Counted from the first letter of the stretch, positions 51,568 through 63,884 are shown. The stretch: DNA of 64,000 bases from Sipunculus nudus (GCA_026874595.1 CM049310.1:77369056-77433055), one strand, 5' to 3'. Notes: a model not told the origin generated them from the sequence alone. Numbers and translations: made by a program.

Positions 51568-52814
51568 CTGTACAAAGAAGTAAGTAATATTAAGTAATTC
51601 ATCACATAGAGAAGCTATGAACACAATTAATAGCAAAGCATAATCACTTTAAAGATAATGAAAGATAACTCACAGTCAGACAGAGGACTTTTGAAAAGGG
51701 GGAAAACATGTGGACCCAAGTGAACCAGAAATGTCCTTTATACATAACTATCACCTGCAGAAATAGGGAAATACACAGTGCCAGATGCAAAATTGTGGGA
51801 CTTTTTTTGGTACTAAGCATGGATTTTTTTTTACTATTTTTCATATTTCTTGGTCAAAAAGCTAACAGTGCCCAACATAGCACAAAATGTATCAAGAAGC
51901 CATGGAGACAAAATCTGCCCCTGTTATATGCATGGGGTAGTTTGTTATAAGGTTTGTGATACTGCATGATATTGATGCAGGAAAACCAGAAAAAGTGTAC
52001 AAGAATATACTGTTAGACATTTGGCCTATTTCAGAGGTTTTAGTAAAATGGCAAAACACTGATGATGTATCACCTTAAAAGCCCTGGCCTCTGTGATGTG
52101 AATAACTTTGACTTATCACTTTACCTTTTGCTTGAAAATTTTAGGGCTATTTTCAACTTATTAAATTCATATCTTACAAATTTTATATATGATACTTTTG
52201 GCAATTAATTTTGAGGGCAAATGACAAAACTGAGGTTTATCCATCTTGAGAACCCTGTAACATGGTCACAATTTGTGTCAAATTGTTATTTCTAATTTAC
52301 AAGCAAAAATATGTTATTGTAAAAGATATACTGTGGTTGTCTTAAAGTTCCCGAGGGTTTCAAATGAACAATATTTGTGACAGGGAAACTATCGAAAACA
52401 TACAATTTTTGTGAATAAGAGGTCCCCACATGGAAGGCATGTCGAAAGGTAACAGACTGATATTAATTGTTAATATCAACAGATCTTGTTCGTTCAAAGG
52501 TTGCTATTATAAATGGTATCAGATTGTCTCAGACCTTTCAGCCAATTGATGTTCCCTTGGCCAATACCAAATTATTAACTTTGAGCACATATTTGATATA
52601 ATTAATTCATACAATAATGGTTTACTTTGTGTAGGTGTATAATTATTGTGAGATTGCAAAATTGAAACCTTGTGACACACTAAAAAAGTGGAAATCGCAA
52701 AAAATAAACCCCGTGAACATGAAGCCAACCACAGTATATGACAAAATATCAAGTGTTATCATTACACAGGAAAGCATGATTATTTCTTATTTTTACAACT
52801 ATATTAACACCTAC
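51568..52814 (-). other. 1.2-kb intron, nothing recognised
   Basis: Between the M3 B and C exons. AT-rich, only short open frames on either strand, no repeat ends or RNA signal seen. Confidence 0.6.
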
Positions 52815-52990
52815 TGAAGCATATTTGGTTATGCAGTTGACTGGTGTCTGTGGGTCATAGTTGCTGACTTGTAAGACCAGTGTGGTGGGACAAGTCCTTG
52901 ATCTGTCATTGACAGTGCATGGCTCGGTGAGAATTCTGGTGATTATTGGAGCTGTACCCTTCTGGACAGAGCAGACAGACCCAGTGTAAT
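52815..52990 (-). CDS. M3 exon B
   Basis: 176 nt. The codon split over the E-B junction becomes GAT, so the motif is DYTGSVCSV, with D for the first G and V for the usual D before Cys 6. Then IITRILTEPC, CPTTLVLQVSNYD, and KYAS at the end. Still open and correctly spliced. Confidence 0.88.
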
Positions 52991-53322
52991 CTGATAAAGA
53001 AAAGAAACAATAAGCAAATGTATGAATTATAAATAGAAAATGTACACAAATACTGCACAAGCAACAATAGTAATAGGTAATGGTTATTTATTTTTTTTTA
53101 ATATTACTTTAAAAAAAACAACATGGATTTCAGACCTTTAAAATTTAAACAAACTCACTGCCATGACCTGCCAGAAAACCTGGTCCTCACAGAGCATATC
53201 AAAAGACAAAGGAATGAGAAATGTTTATGGTGGTTATATTATACTTAAAAAAATGAACTAGTTAACATATGTACTCTGACCTCAAGGACCTTTCAACATG
53301 GTAAAAAAAGATGAACTCATAC

Positions 53323-53392
53323 CTGGTTCACAGATACACTTGCTTTCATAGTTGCACCTTCCATGCCCATTGCAGTCATCAACACAAGTAGG
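53323..53392 (-). CDS. M3 exon E (EGF-like)
   Basis: 70 nt. PTCVDDCNGHGRC...CICEPG. Asn replaces Ser after the second Cys. Confidence 0.9.
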
Positions 53393-53908
53393 CTAAAAAT
53401 AGGACACATCTGCATGAAAGCAAGTATTTTTATTATCTTTGTTTAAATTAATTTTTTTTTTGTTATTATACAGAATAACATATATTCCCTTGTTTTGTTC
53501 TCCCTTGTTTTTTTATGTTTTCTCTTGTTAACTCTTGTTCATTATCTCATTTTTCTGATATTTTCTGGATAATATCGTGAACTGTCTGCCTAACTGCTTA
53601 ATCTGGTGACAGAAATACACAATGACCCGGTAAAGAAGTAAAGCAAAGGCACTGGAATAGATCCTTTCTTAACAGGAATATGTTCATTATTATTTATATG
53701 AGCATGAGGATAAAAGACAAAGTGTATCTTATTCCTTAATATAATGTATAGAAACATATCCCCTCTATTGCAGAAACCTTAAACTTATACAGGACTAGAT
53801 GGCAGTACTGCATTTATTAACCTACGGTTCATTAATATGTATGCAGAGTAAGCCATAAATCACATAAATTCTACAGAGAGGTAGGTAAATAGCTTGCTTT
53901 AAACTCAC

Positions 53909-54130
53909 TTTGGTGGCTGAACATCTTTCACAGGTGATCTGGTAAACTTTCTCTCTGCTGCTCAGACCATTTGCAACCACCACCATCTGGTATCCATGAT
54001 CACGGCCATAGGTGAACTGGTCATACCACTCACTGACCGCTGGCACCTCGCACTCTATGTGGCCCTCACTGGTCACCCGAGCTCTTGAATCCCTCTTCAC
54101 AGTATCTGTTGTCCAGGTTTCATCTCTTTT
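53909..54130 (-). CDS. M2 exon C
   Basis: 222 nt. KRDETWTTD, CEVPAVSEWYDQFTYGRDHGY, VYQITCERCSATK. The exon ends in AAA before donor GTGAGT. Confidence 0.9.
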
Positions 54131-54555
54131 CTGTATTTAAAATTTGAAATATAAGAGCTGACACTTTTTTTATTAGACAGATAAAATCTCAGAATGTCAC
54201 TGACAAATTCAACAAAATGTCCTTATTATCAAATAAGAAAGAACTATCAAGAATAACAAAAGTTTAAAGTATATACATGTATAGCTTAAATTGTACATAA
54301 AATTAGAATCCTTCCTTAACCTGGTAACAGGTTTTGTCAAATATGAGTTACGTAAAGAATGTGATTTCTTTGAAGTATATAACTTCCTGAAGTTCATCAC
54401 TGGCAGGCTAATCACATTACAAGATAAAATCATGCTTCTTTGGCCCCCTTTAATTTATATCTTACACAAACATCTTACATGATTCATTAGGCATTTTTTA
54501 AGGTAACTTAATTTGATTTATCAATTTTACAATCAGGTTTGGTTGTTCCACTTAC

Positions 54556-54731
54556 CTCAACATATCTGACCTGGCACTGAATGGAGCCCTGCTTATCAAT
54601 GTTTGAGACGTCAAGAGTGACCTTTGTGGGGCATGATGTTTGCTTGGACGACAGACGACAGGGGCTGGTTATAATTCTTTCTATGACAGGGGGCTTGCCA
54701 CTGGTAACTGAACAGTCACTGCCACCATTTC
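54556..54731 (-). CDS. M2 exon B
   Basis: 176 nt. GNGGSDCSVTSGKPPVIERI, SPCRL, SCPTKVTLDVSNID, RYVE at the end. Asn replaces the usual Tyr/Phe of GY.G, which in other EGF domains packs before Cys 6. Confidence 0.9.
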
Positions 54732-55049
54732 CTAGAATTGATATATAAAGACTGTAATGTAAAATGTTTGTAATTTTCATCTTTGTATATATAATTTTTT
54801 GGGAACAACTTCATGTCTCTGGTATCCACCAATCATTCCAGTTAAGCATGTTCAGGAGCATCCACTTGTTTTTAGTGACAAACTGTGATGAACTGCCATC
54901 TATCAAGGGTTAGAGTTTATTACAATTATGTCCTGAAGTATTTATATTCTGCAAAATTAATTGTCATTTATCACAAATATCATGTACTAAATTTCCACAA
55001 CTCTGTGTAAGTTCGTTATCTGATGATCAGTGACAGAAATGTAATCATA

Positions 55050-55192
55050 CTCAGAGATTAAAGCGGACCGAACTGTCTCGCTAGTGAAGCTTGCTTTGCT
55101 AGCAAAGCGGTTAGTACTCCGTACCTGTGCGCCAATGTTAAAGGTTTGAATCCAGGATGGGCCCAATTTTCCCCTGAGCAATTTGTCTTAGT

Positions 55193-55249
<57 letters not shown>
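55050..55249 (+). mobile_element. tRNA-derived SINE-like element
   Basis: TAGCAAAGCGG at 55100-55110 fits the Pol III A box and GGTTTGAATCC at 55143-55153 fits the B box, 43 bp apart. A full cloverleaf is not supported because the T stem does not pair, so a functional tRNA is unlikely. The unit runs into an AT tail. Confidence 0.6.
55197..55249. repeat. (AT)n tail
   Basis: About 53 bp of AT dinucleotides directly after the SINE-like body. Confidence 0.9.
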
Positions 55250-55254
<5 letters not shown>

Positions 55255-55470
55255 ATACAGATATAGTAAATGAGGATCAGGGGGAACATACCCTGCTTAT
55301 CTTTAAAGACTGTTATGTCATAAATACTTAACCATGCTCAACATTCATTTGTTTAAACCAATATAACAACCTTGTAGTACATTTCACCTTTTTTATGGAA
55401 ATACATATTAGGCAAAACAAAGCTTTGTTATACTACCACAAATAATAAGTATAATTATGAACATTCATAC

Positions 55471-55540
55471 CTAATTCACAAATACATTTGCTCTGTGCAT
55501 TGCATCTGCCGTGACCACTGCAGTCATTAGGACAGTTAGG
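55471..55540 (-). CDS. M2 exon E (EGF-like)
   Basis: 70 nt. PNCPNDCSGHGRC...CICELG; donor GTATGA. Confidence 0.9.
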
Positions 55541-56248
55541 CTAAAAAAAAGGTAAATTAATGATAATATATATATCTACAATTATGAATGCTACAGAGAA
55601 TAAAGCCAAGCAGTACAGACACTGACCCATTCTGAATTAAATATATAACTGTACAATGCAATCGCAATACTTTTTCAGAAGAACCAAGACAAATAAATTT
55701 CAAATCTATTTTCAAAATACTCTTTTACAAATATGAACAAAAATATAAATAATGTAAATAATGTGCAGTACTTTCTTTAATCTCTGTTTAAATTTGAATC
55801 ACATGGCTCCTTTAATATTTGCCATCTGTCCTGCCATTTATCCAACAATGAATGTAATAACAATTAGTTTAATTAATATTTCAAAACTACTATAACATAT
55901 TAAGAGGTAAAAAAAACTGATTAGTCCCACTAAGTACACTTTATTCATCACCATATACCCTATTTAAAATTTTCCAGCCAACCCCCATAATATCACTAAA
56001 TCACTATGAACTGCAGAGTTTTAATAGACTTCACAAATTTTCACTGTGAGGTTCAGAAATAATACTAAATGGCAGTTGATTAATTATTTCTTAAATTGAT
56101 AACAACAGTATTCCTTTTAATATACTCTTGACTTGTACCAATAACACCTGATGCAAATATTATAAGCTGTTCCTGTGCCTTTTAAGATGTCTCTATAACA
56201 AGTATATGAACTCAATAAAAACGGAAGTACAAATGTGACAAATCCTAC

Positions 56249-56470
56249 CTTTCTTGCAGGACAGAAAGCACAGTTGATGTTGTAATGTTTTGTATTGCTG
56301 GTTTGTCCTCCAGAGATGATCTTCAAAGCATAGCCATGGTCGTTACCAAATGTAAACTGGTTCAACCACTGAACCACTGCGGGGATCCTACACTCCACCT
56401 TGTCAGCCGCCTTGGCAGATCCATCCCATGTCCAACTCTTCCTTGATTCTAACCATTTACCATCTTCTTT
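56249..56470 (-). CDS. M1 exon C
   Basis: 222 nt. KEDGKWLESR at the start, CRIPAVVQWLNQFTFG, HGYALKIISGGQTSN, and NINCAFCPARK at the end. The CPVP motif is CRIP here. Confidence 0.9.
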
Positions 56471-56679
56471 CTGTGAAAATATCTTGTATATAAGGTACTA
56501 GATCAACCCCTAATGGAAAATTTCCTGGTTATTATAATCACAAACTCTAAGATCTATATAATGATATGCTTCTGTCCTTTGATTAGTGAATAACAGACAT
56601 ATTAATAATATGATCAATGGTGTAATCTTTTTATGCTTACAGACATGCTCCAATCTTATGAGACAAATGCCCCCGCCTG

Positions 56680-58250
56680 GGGCAAATTAGAAACATTTGT
56701 TAAATTTTGTAAAATGTTTTAAGTTCAGGAAGTGTTGTATGGTCAAAAGTAGGTCAACAAGGGCAAAATGCAAACTCGATCTGTAAAGGGTCATTATCAA
56801 GCAACAAACCAAAAATCAGGCCAGTATCTGCAGGCATTGTGAAAAAAAGTCCATATATGTGCATTTTTCATGAAAATTTCTGTCTTTCATGAAATTTTCT
56901 ATGTTCAGGATCTGTCATATGGTGAAAAATAGGTTAACTGGGACGAAACGCTAACTCGATCTGTAAGTGGTCATTATGCGCCCACATACCAAACATTAGG
57001 CCAGTATCTGTAAGCATTGTATTGCGAAACTAGAATATTAGCAAAAGTTGATAATCATTTATAAATTTAAATTGGAGAGGTATATACCATGTTTCATAAC
57101 AATCCACCAAATGCTTCCTGAGAAATAAGCTCCTAAGTTTTTTTCTATACTAAGCTCTGTGATATTGAAAAGTAGGTCAAGATCACCCATCTTTGAACTT
57201 GACCAAGATTTTGTAAATATAATGCAATAGCACTGAAGAAATGAAGTTCCTGTGTTGAATACCTTTAGAGATATCCTGCACAAAAGGCCAAAATTGAAAA
57301 AATCCGATAAAATTTCATTAAAAAATCAGAAATTGCAGGTGGCACCACCAAAATTGTGCAGCACATACAGACCATCAGTCCCAATGATCATAGTAGGTTT
57401 TGTGAAATTCCACACAATGGTTCCTGAGATATAAACTTCTTAGTGTTTTTCTATAATCAGCTCTAAAATGTAGAAAAATGGGTCAAGGTCACCCATCTTC
57501 GAACTTGACCGAGATTTTATCAATATACTTCTTCACTGATGAAATAAAATTCCAACGGTGAATCCTTATAGAGATATCCCGCTCAAAAGGTAAAAGTTAA
57601 CAGATGCGAAACGGACAGACGGACGGACGGACAGACACCGGACAGACAGATGGACAGAAGGACAGCTTGGGTGACGACAATAGCCCATCAGCTTATGAGC
57701 TGAGGGCTAAAAACGGCTGTACATGTGTATTTGTCATGAAAATTTCTATTTTTCATGAATTTTTCTTAGTTTAGGAGCCGTAAAACGGTCAAAAGTAGGT
57801 AAACCGGGACGAAACGCGAACTCGATCTGTAACTGGTCATTATCTGCCCACACACCAAAATTCAGGCCAATATCTGCAGGCATTGCGAAAAAAAGTCCGT
57901 ACATGTGTATTTGTCAATAAAATTTCTATTTTTCATGAAATTTTCTAAGTTTAGGAGCCGTAAAACAGTTAAAAGTAGGTCAACCGGGACGAAATGCGAA
58001 CTCAATCTGTAACTGGTCATTATCTGTCAACACACCAAAAATCAGGCCAATATCTGCAGGCATTGCGAAAATAAGTCCGTACATGTGTATTTGTCATGAA
58101 AATTTCTATTTTTCATGAAATTTTCTAAGTTTAGGAGCCGTAAAACGGTCAAAAGTAGGTCAAGCGGGACAAAAGGCGAACTCAATCTATAACTGATCAT
58201 TATCTGCCCACACACCAAAAATCAGGCCAATATCTGCAGGCATTAAGAAA
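56680..58250 (+). repeat. 180-bp tandem repeats (five of six units)
   Basis: Units begin 'catatatgtg/gtacatgtg' near 56852, 57719, 57899 and 58079, with a divergent partial unit before 56850. Spacing between the last three is exactly 180 bp. A sixth unit is at 60888-61067, after the nested insert. Confidence 0.85.
57031..57713 (+). mobile_element. Nested insert 1 (dimeric repeat, ACGG tract)
   Basis: Breaks a 180-bp unit. Two halves share 'ggtcaaggtcacccatcttcgaacttgacc' (57173-57210 and 57481-57515). Ends with an ACGG/ACAG tract near 57611-57665 and 'gcttatgagctgagggctaaaaa'. A related 'gtcaaggtcatccatcttcgaacttgacc' lies near 46086 in another intron. Confidence 0.65.
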
Positions 58251-58251
58251 A

Positions 58252-60883
58252 CAAGGGACCTATGGGTCACGACGCTCAGCTGTTATATATGATAAAAAAA
58301 TATTATTTAGAAATGAGGCACATGCTGGTTTTGTGTGGTAATAAATATAAGCTGTATTATGAGTTGTTGTTGTTTAGCTTATGTATGATTTTGATAGTAC
58401 CTTTGGAGACAGGGAAGAGGATTGATTTCATTTATTTTATTAACAAATGGAGTACTACTGTCACACAGATTTTGACTTGGCCATATAACTTATAAGCAGA
58501 ACATATAATATAAGAGTTTAACTATTTATTAAAAAAATTACAAATATTGTCCCAAATATAATTTTTATTAAAAATAATAAGAGAATCATATGATTTTTTA
58601 AAATGAAATATAATTGATATGATTATTAAAATAATATTAAAGAATATATTCATGAATGCATTCATGAATACATTTTGAAAGTATTTGCACGAGTATTCAT
58701 ATACTTTCATTTTTACCTGAATTCCCATTCTTTATGCAAGAAATTTTATAATGGAGTACATAATCATATTCGTATTTAAATACAATTACAAAGTATTCGC
58801 ACCATGTCTGGTATTTATTCAGTTTTCACCAAACAATGATGTTGAGAATCCAGAATATACAAAATTCACACATTTAAATAATGATCATAAGTACCTGGTT
58901 TTATGGCTTTTATTTATATAAAAAAATAACTGTAAAAAATTCATTTTGGACTAATTTCACATCAATGTACACACTAGACACAGTAGGAATCTAGATTAAT
59001 ATTATCAACTGCATCTTTGTCTATCATTAATTTCCTTCATATAATCCTTAATGATTAGTAATGAATAATATGATTTACTTCTTTATCATTAAAAATGAAC
59101 TGAAAAATGCCATAGGTGACTGCATGGTGTTATTTGGAATATGTGACATTCTACCCATCGATACAAGATTCTAATATCATCAGTAACTGCAAGTTAATTT
59201 CCTGTTATTATAAACTAACAAATTCCTTTTCTATTTTTCTTTAATTTGTTATTAAAAACCAATAAAAATTTATTAATTTATTGTTTATTGTTATGTTGTT
59301 GGTTAAAACTACTAGATGAGTTGGGTTGAACACCTGGATCAACTGTGGCTGGCCAACAGCTGCCTGGATTCTCCCCTCAAGCGTGCATAATTTGATGAAA
59401 GGTCAACAAGGTCAACATACAGGTGACTCAAGAGGGGCTGGAGAGAGCCAAAGTCTGACAGGGTCTCATAAAAAACATTAATATAAGCTACAATATTTGG
59501 CAAATTTCTTTCAGCTTTCTAAACTAAAAAGCTGAAATCCTTATGTGTGCATGATATGAAAATTATATCAACAGTGCTCACAGGAAACAAACGTGCCATG
59601 GTCACAGTTGGGCAAAATTTAAGGTACTAATTTTATATTTATACTAATAACTTATAAAATTTGAAAAATTCAGAACTAATTTTGGGTATTCAATTGAATC
59701 TTGATTAAATAATGTTACATCCCTGACAAAAAAGATCTCTAGCTTCAGCAATGCCCTTGTTAAGGGAGTAAATATATTTCTTGATTTTTTACAAAGTGCA
59801 TTATGTTTGGGCCCATAACTTAAAAAAAATACACAATACTGACATCATTTCTGGCATGTGCATAGTGAATGTATAGAAAAATATGTATATTATATATGAT
59901 CAAAGTCAGATCAGTGGTTTTGATATTAGACAGTCTTAAAGTGTAACATTGGGTTTTTAATGGAAAAATTAAGTTTTTCATTGATATCTCGAAGGAATTA
60001 AGTCCTAGTGACCAAATTCTTGGCATGGTAGGGGATTTTGGAGAAATCTAACTGTATGCCAAATTTAAGGAACTTAGAGCTGAAGCTCGGGAGCTGAGCT
60101 CTAGCAAACTGCATAACACTAGCAATATGTGACATGGTGCTTGAAAACTTGAATAAAATCTACAGTTTTTGATCAACTGGTTTCAAATTTTTAACAGTGT
60201 TAACAGTCGAAATGCTAACAAAAACATGCTGTGAAAATTAAATCCACAGCAGTTACAGCAAAAAAACGTGCCATGGTCAAAGTTGGGCAAAATTTAAGGT
60301 ACCAATTTTTTATTTTTGCTAATATTTTTAAAAATTTAAAAGATTTTGATCTAATTTTGGGTATACAATTTAATTTTGATTAATAAAAGTAATATTACTG
60401 GAAAAAAAGTGCTTAGCTTTAACAAGTTTTGTGTTAAGTGATAAAATTTCTTTCCTGATTATTTAAAAAATGCATTATCTTTGGGCCCATAACTTTTTTA
60501 AATTAAATAATACAGACCTAATTTCTGGCATGTACATAGGAATTATATAGAGGATTATTTATAGGAAATATGAGGAAAAACAGATGAGTGGTTTTGATAT
60601 TAGGCAGTCCTAAAGTGTGAAAATAGGTTTTTAATAAAAAATTGAGGTTTTTCCTTAATTTCTCAAAGGAATGAAGTCGCAAAGACCCAGTTTTTGGCTT
60701 GGTAGGAGATCTTGGGGACATCTAACATTATGCTGAATTTTGGATTCCTAGGTCTTACGGTTTCAAAACGTGCCACATCTACAGACGGACGGACGGACGG
60801 ACGGACAGACGGACAGACGGACGGACGACGGACAATGGACCACGACTATAGCTCAGATGACTTATAGTCAGCTGAGCTAAAAA
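58252..60883 (+). mobile_element. Nested insert 2, same family as 30952-34167
   Basis: Starts 'caagggacctatgggtcac' with GCTCAGCTG and ends 'gactatagctcagatgacttatagtCAGCTGAGCtaaaa', as at 30952-34167. The interrupted 180-bp unit resumes in register right after it. Its 3' half again holds two related units (about 59510-60075 and 60180-60760) and an ACGG tract at 60782-60832. The 5' half differs from the other copy. Confidence 0.65.
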
Positions 60884-61440
60884 GTCCGTACATGTGTATT
60901 TGTCATGAAAATTTCTATTTTTCATGAAATTTTCTAAATTTAGGAGCTGTAAAACTGTCAAAAGTAGGTCAACCGGGACGAAACGCGATGTCGATCTGTA
61001 ACTGGTCATTATCTGCCTACACACCAAAAATCAGGCCAATATCTGCAGGCATTGGGAAAAAAAGTCTGTACAACTGTTTGATTTCGGAATGACGGAATGA
61101 CGGACATGGGTAAAACTATATGCCCAGGCCACTTTGTGGCGGGGGCATAAATAGTCACTGACATTTATATTTTTCAATGACACATAAATATACAGAATTG
61201 ATCAACTCAAAGTTAAACACTTGAAAAACTGTGGTCTTCTCTTTTTTTATAAATATAGGTCAATGTGGCCAGAAACTGTGTGAAGGGCAAATTTAAATAT
61301 CTAGTTATGGTGGTTACAGTTTGTGGCCTACTTACTGATGTCAAAAGGGATGGAATGATGTTGGACAAAGATCAATACTTCATTATACCTCGGGACTGAA
61401 ATTCATCTGAGCTTATGAACACATTAAAAGTGAATATCAC

Positions 61441-61616
61441 CTTGACGTAGGCCACATGACAGATGACCTTCTCTGAGGGGTCAAAGTTGGAGACGGTCAA
61501 GATGACTGAGGTGGCACAAGAGTCCGACTGTGACTGGAGAGTACATGTTGCTGGGCTGACAGACTGAATGACGGGAGGCTGGTTCTCAACAACAGAACAG
61601 TCTTGGCCTTTATGTC
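61441..61616 (-). CDS. M1 exon B
   Basis: 176 nt, phase 1-0. GHKGQDCSVVENQPPVIQSV, a Cys pair ATC and SCAT, VSNFDPSEKVIC, then AYVK. His replaces the usual Tyr after the first Gly. It has no in-frame ATG and was found from the splice sites and motif. A transposon-filled intron of about 5 kb separates it from its C exon. Confidence 0.9.
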
Positions 61617-62150
61617 CTGAAGAATAAAAACACAGAAAATTTTAATATTTACAAAAGTTGAAACAAAGAACTCATTAAACCCACATGAATCCATAACAGG
61701 GTTTAATTTGGCAACATGTATTAATGTTATCTGCATATTTTTCCAAGTATATGCAAATCTGGAGCTAGCAAGTTCATGGTAAGCATTATTTATATTAAAT
61801 CTGCATGATTACACAGTAAGACTTAATTTATATGAATATTTGTGCTAAATCTTCATTTTCAGTGGCTATAGATATGCATCTTCAATTGTTCTTATGGCAA
61901 TGGCATTACACTTGATGATGATCAGGATTACCAAAATTATATAAGTTTTACCATGATATATGAAAAAGTATCAAAAATATAAAGGTTGACAAGAAATGGG
62001 TGCAATAATTAGCAATTAACAAAAACTTTGTCCAAGGATTTTAGTGATAATTCTTCTCAATTTATTTAATACTGAGAATGATAAACTTCAATGAAGTATA
62101 ATAATAGTGAAATCAAAATAACATATATATGATAAGTTTATCAACCTCAC

Positions 62151-62220
62151 CTGGATGGCACACACATTCACTTCTATAATTGCATTTTCCATGACCACTG
62201 CAGTCATTCAGACACTTGGG
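62151..62220 (-). CDS. M1 exon E (EGF-like, Cys 1-5)
   Basis: 70 nt, phase 0-1. Reads PKCLNDCSGHGKC...CVCHPG. The last G codon is completed by the next exon (61441-61616). Confidence 0.9.
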
Positions 62221-62590
62221 CTGAAAAGCATAAATGCAACAATAACATATCAATCATTTTGTCATCTTATCTATCTCACCTTACTCATGCTGCACTGTAC
62301 GTATTCCTATCTTAGTAAGATATTCAGAATTCTGACATAATAACATTTATACAAGTACATTTAACTGCTTCAAACTTTGCTCCTTAAATACTGTAGAATA
62401 AGGAATGTGTGTTCATAAATAGATCTATTGGTACACTGCTATACCTATGTCATATGAAGAAATGATTTTCTATTTCATGTATACATCTCATAATAATTAA
62501 AGCCAATAAAAATTAAATTTACTCAAAAACAAGTAAAATAACTGGAATTTCTTGGCACTGCAGGTGCCATAGTATCCCAAGACAATGATT

Positions 62591-62615
62591 CCCCCTCCCC
62601 CCCCCCCCCCCCCCC
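62591..62615. repeat. Poly(C) run (C5-T-C19)
   Basis: Homopolymer C tract in the intron between the M1 E and M0 C exons. Confidence 0.9.
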
Positions 62616-62694
62616 ATTTAAGAACAGACCCCATCTTCAGCAACATATGCTGATACTTGGCAAGCAACCATGGTTTTTTCCATCTATCAACTTG

Positions 62695-62985
62695 ACAATA
62701 TTTTTCACCAAATATGGGTATATCCAAGGTCAAGGCGACTCTCATAGGAGAGGTCATGATCCCAATTTAAATATATTCAAACAAGAAAAGGACAGGTGGA
62801 CCCACCTGTCTTCCACAGAAGACAAAGCTATCAAAGATCTTCATTCAATTTGTTTTTGGGACCAATCCATGCATCCCTTATTGAGATATATTTAAGATTT
62901 TGTGTGATTTTTACCAAATACAGAAATATTCAAGGTCAAGGTCACTCTCATAGGAGATGTCATGACCCCAATTTAAAAATACATC
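62695..62985. repeat. Two-copy repeat of about 206 bp with 'aaggtcaagg' words
   Basis: Words 'accaaata...aaggtcaagg(c/t).actctcataggag(a)(g/t)gtcatga(t/c)cccaattta' recur near 62707 and 62912. No coding content. Confidence 0.65.
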
Positions 62986-63184
62986 ATCCCATAACCCATA
63001 ACTATGTATATGCATAATATGAAGGAAATATGTCTGTTAGTTTTTTTACTTATAATGCTCATAGTACTGTCAAGCGGCAATGATGGGGTATTTAAAGGGT
63101 TGAAAACAGTAGGACAGAAGGTGGGGTCACCTTTTTTCTTTGTCTTCTATTTGACTCCTAACTGCTCTATTTTCAACAACTTAC

Positions 63185-63406
63185 TTGTGTATCTGAGCAG
63201 AAGGCACAGTTGATGTTGAAGCGTTTGGCTTCACTGGTTTTACTACCAACCACTATCTGCATTGAGTACCCATGACTGAGTCCGTAAGTGTAATCATCAA
63301 GCCAGGTAGTGACCGCTGGGACTGGACATTCCACTTTGCTGACAGGTTTTGCTGTACCCTTGAAACGGTATGTCTGCTCACCTTCTGTCCATGTTCCACC
63401 AGTTTT
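63185..63406 (-). CDS. M0 exon C
   Basis: 222 nt, phase 0-0. Starts KTGGTWTEG; then CPVPAVTTWLDDYTYG, HGYSMQIVVG, and ends NINCAFCSDTQ before donor GTAAGT. The NINCAFC ending is shared only with the C exon of M1, so M0 and M1 look like a recent pair. Confidence 0.9.
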
Positions 63407-63884
63407 CTGATTATGACATACTTTGGTTTTTATATAAATAAATTAAAAATATACATTACTTATATAAATTTTATATATCCCATTTTTCATAATGAGGTAT
63501 AGGTTAACTACTAGCAAGTTGCTCATCCTGAAAAACTGATTCATCCACTCCTTTTATCTGAACAAGGATTTACTTCTTACCAAATTAATTCAAAATTAAA
63601 CTTTAACTTATCATTTTTGTATCAGACTCATCAAATATGATAGAAAATTCTAATATGATAATACTTGTTCATCAAAGTACTTGCACAAATGAACAAATTA
63701 TATTATTTTTTAGATGAAACAGCAAGTCCAAAGCTGTTTCATTTAATTATAAAAATGACCACTGTTATAGACATTTTTCATATGTAACTTGAGACTTCTC
63801 AAGCTGAGCAACAGAAACTTAATTAGTACAAGACACTGTAAATGATAATACTGCTCAATCTTACTTTTAAATGATCACACTCAC

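Larger units (their letters stand above)
56667..61148. mobile_element. TIR element with 180-bp internal repeats and nested inserts
   Basis: Left end ATGCCCCCGCC (56667-56677) is the exact inverse complement of the right end GGCGGGGGCAT (61138-61148). Between them lies a tandem array of 180-bp units containing 'gtacatgtgtatttgtcatgaaaatttc', 'ggagccgtaaaac' and 'aggccaatatctgcaggcatt', interrupted twice by other elements. The right end can fold as a hairpin (tatgccc...gggcata). No transposase is seen. Fills most of the 5-kb M1 B-C intron. Confidence 0.7.

Noticed and set aside
55093-55165. Functional tRNA gene
   Set aside because: A and B boxes are present but the acceptor and T stems do not pair; SINE-derived is the better reading.
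56680-58250. CRISPR array
   Set aside because: Repeats are 180 bp, head to tail with no spacers, in an animal intron.
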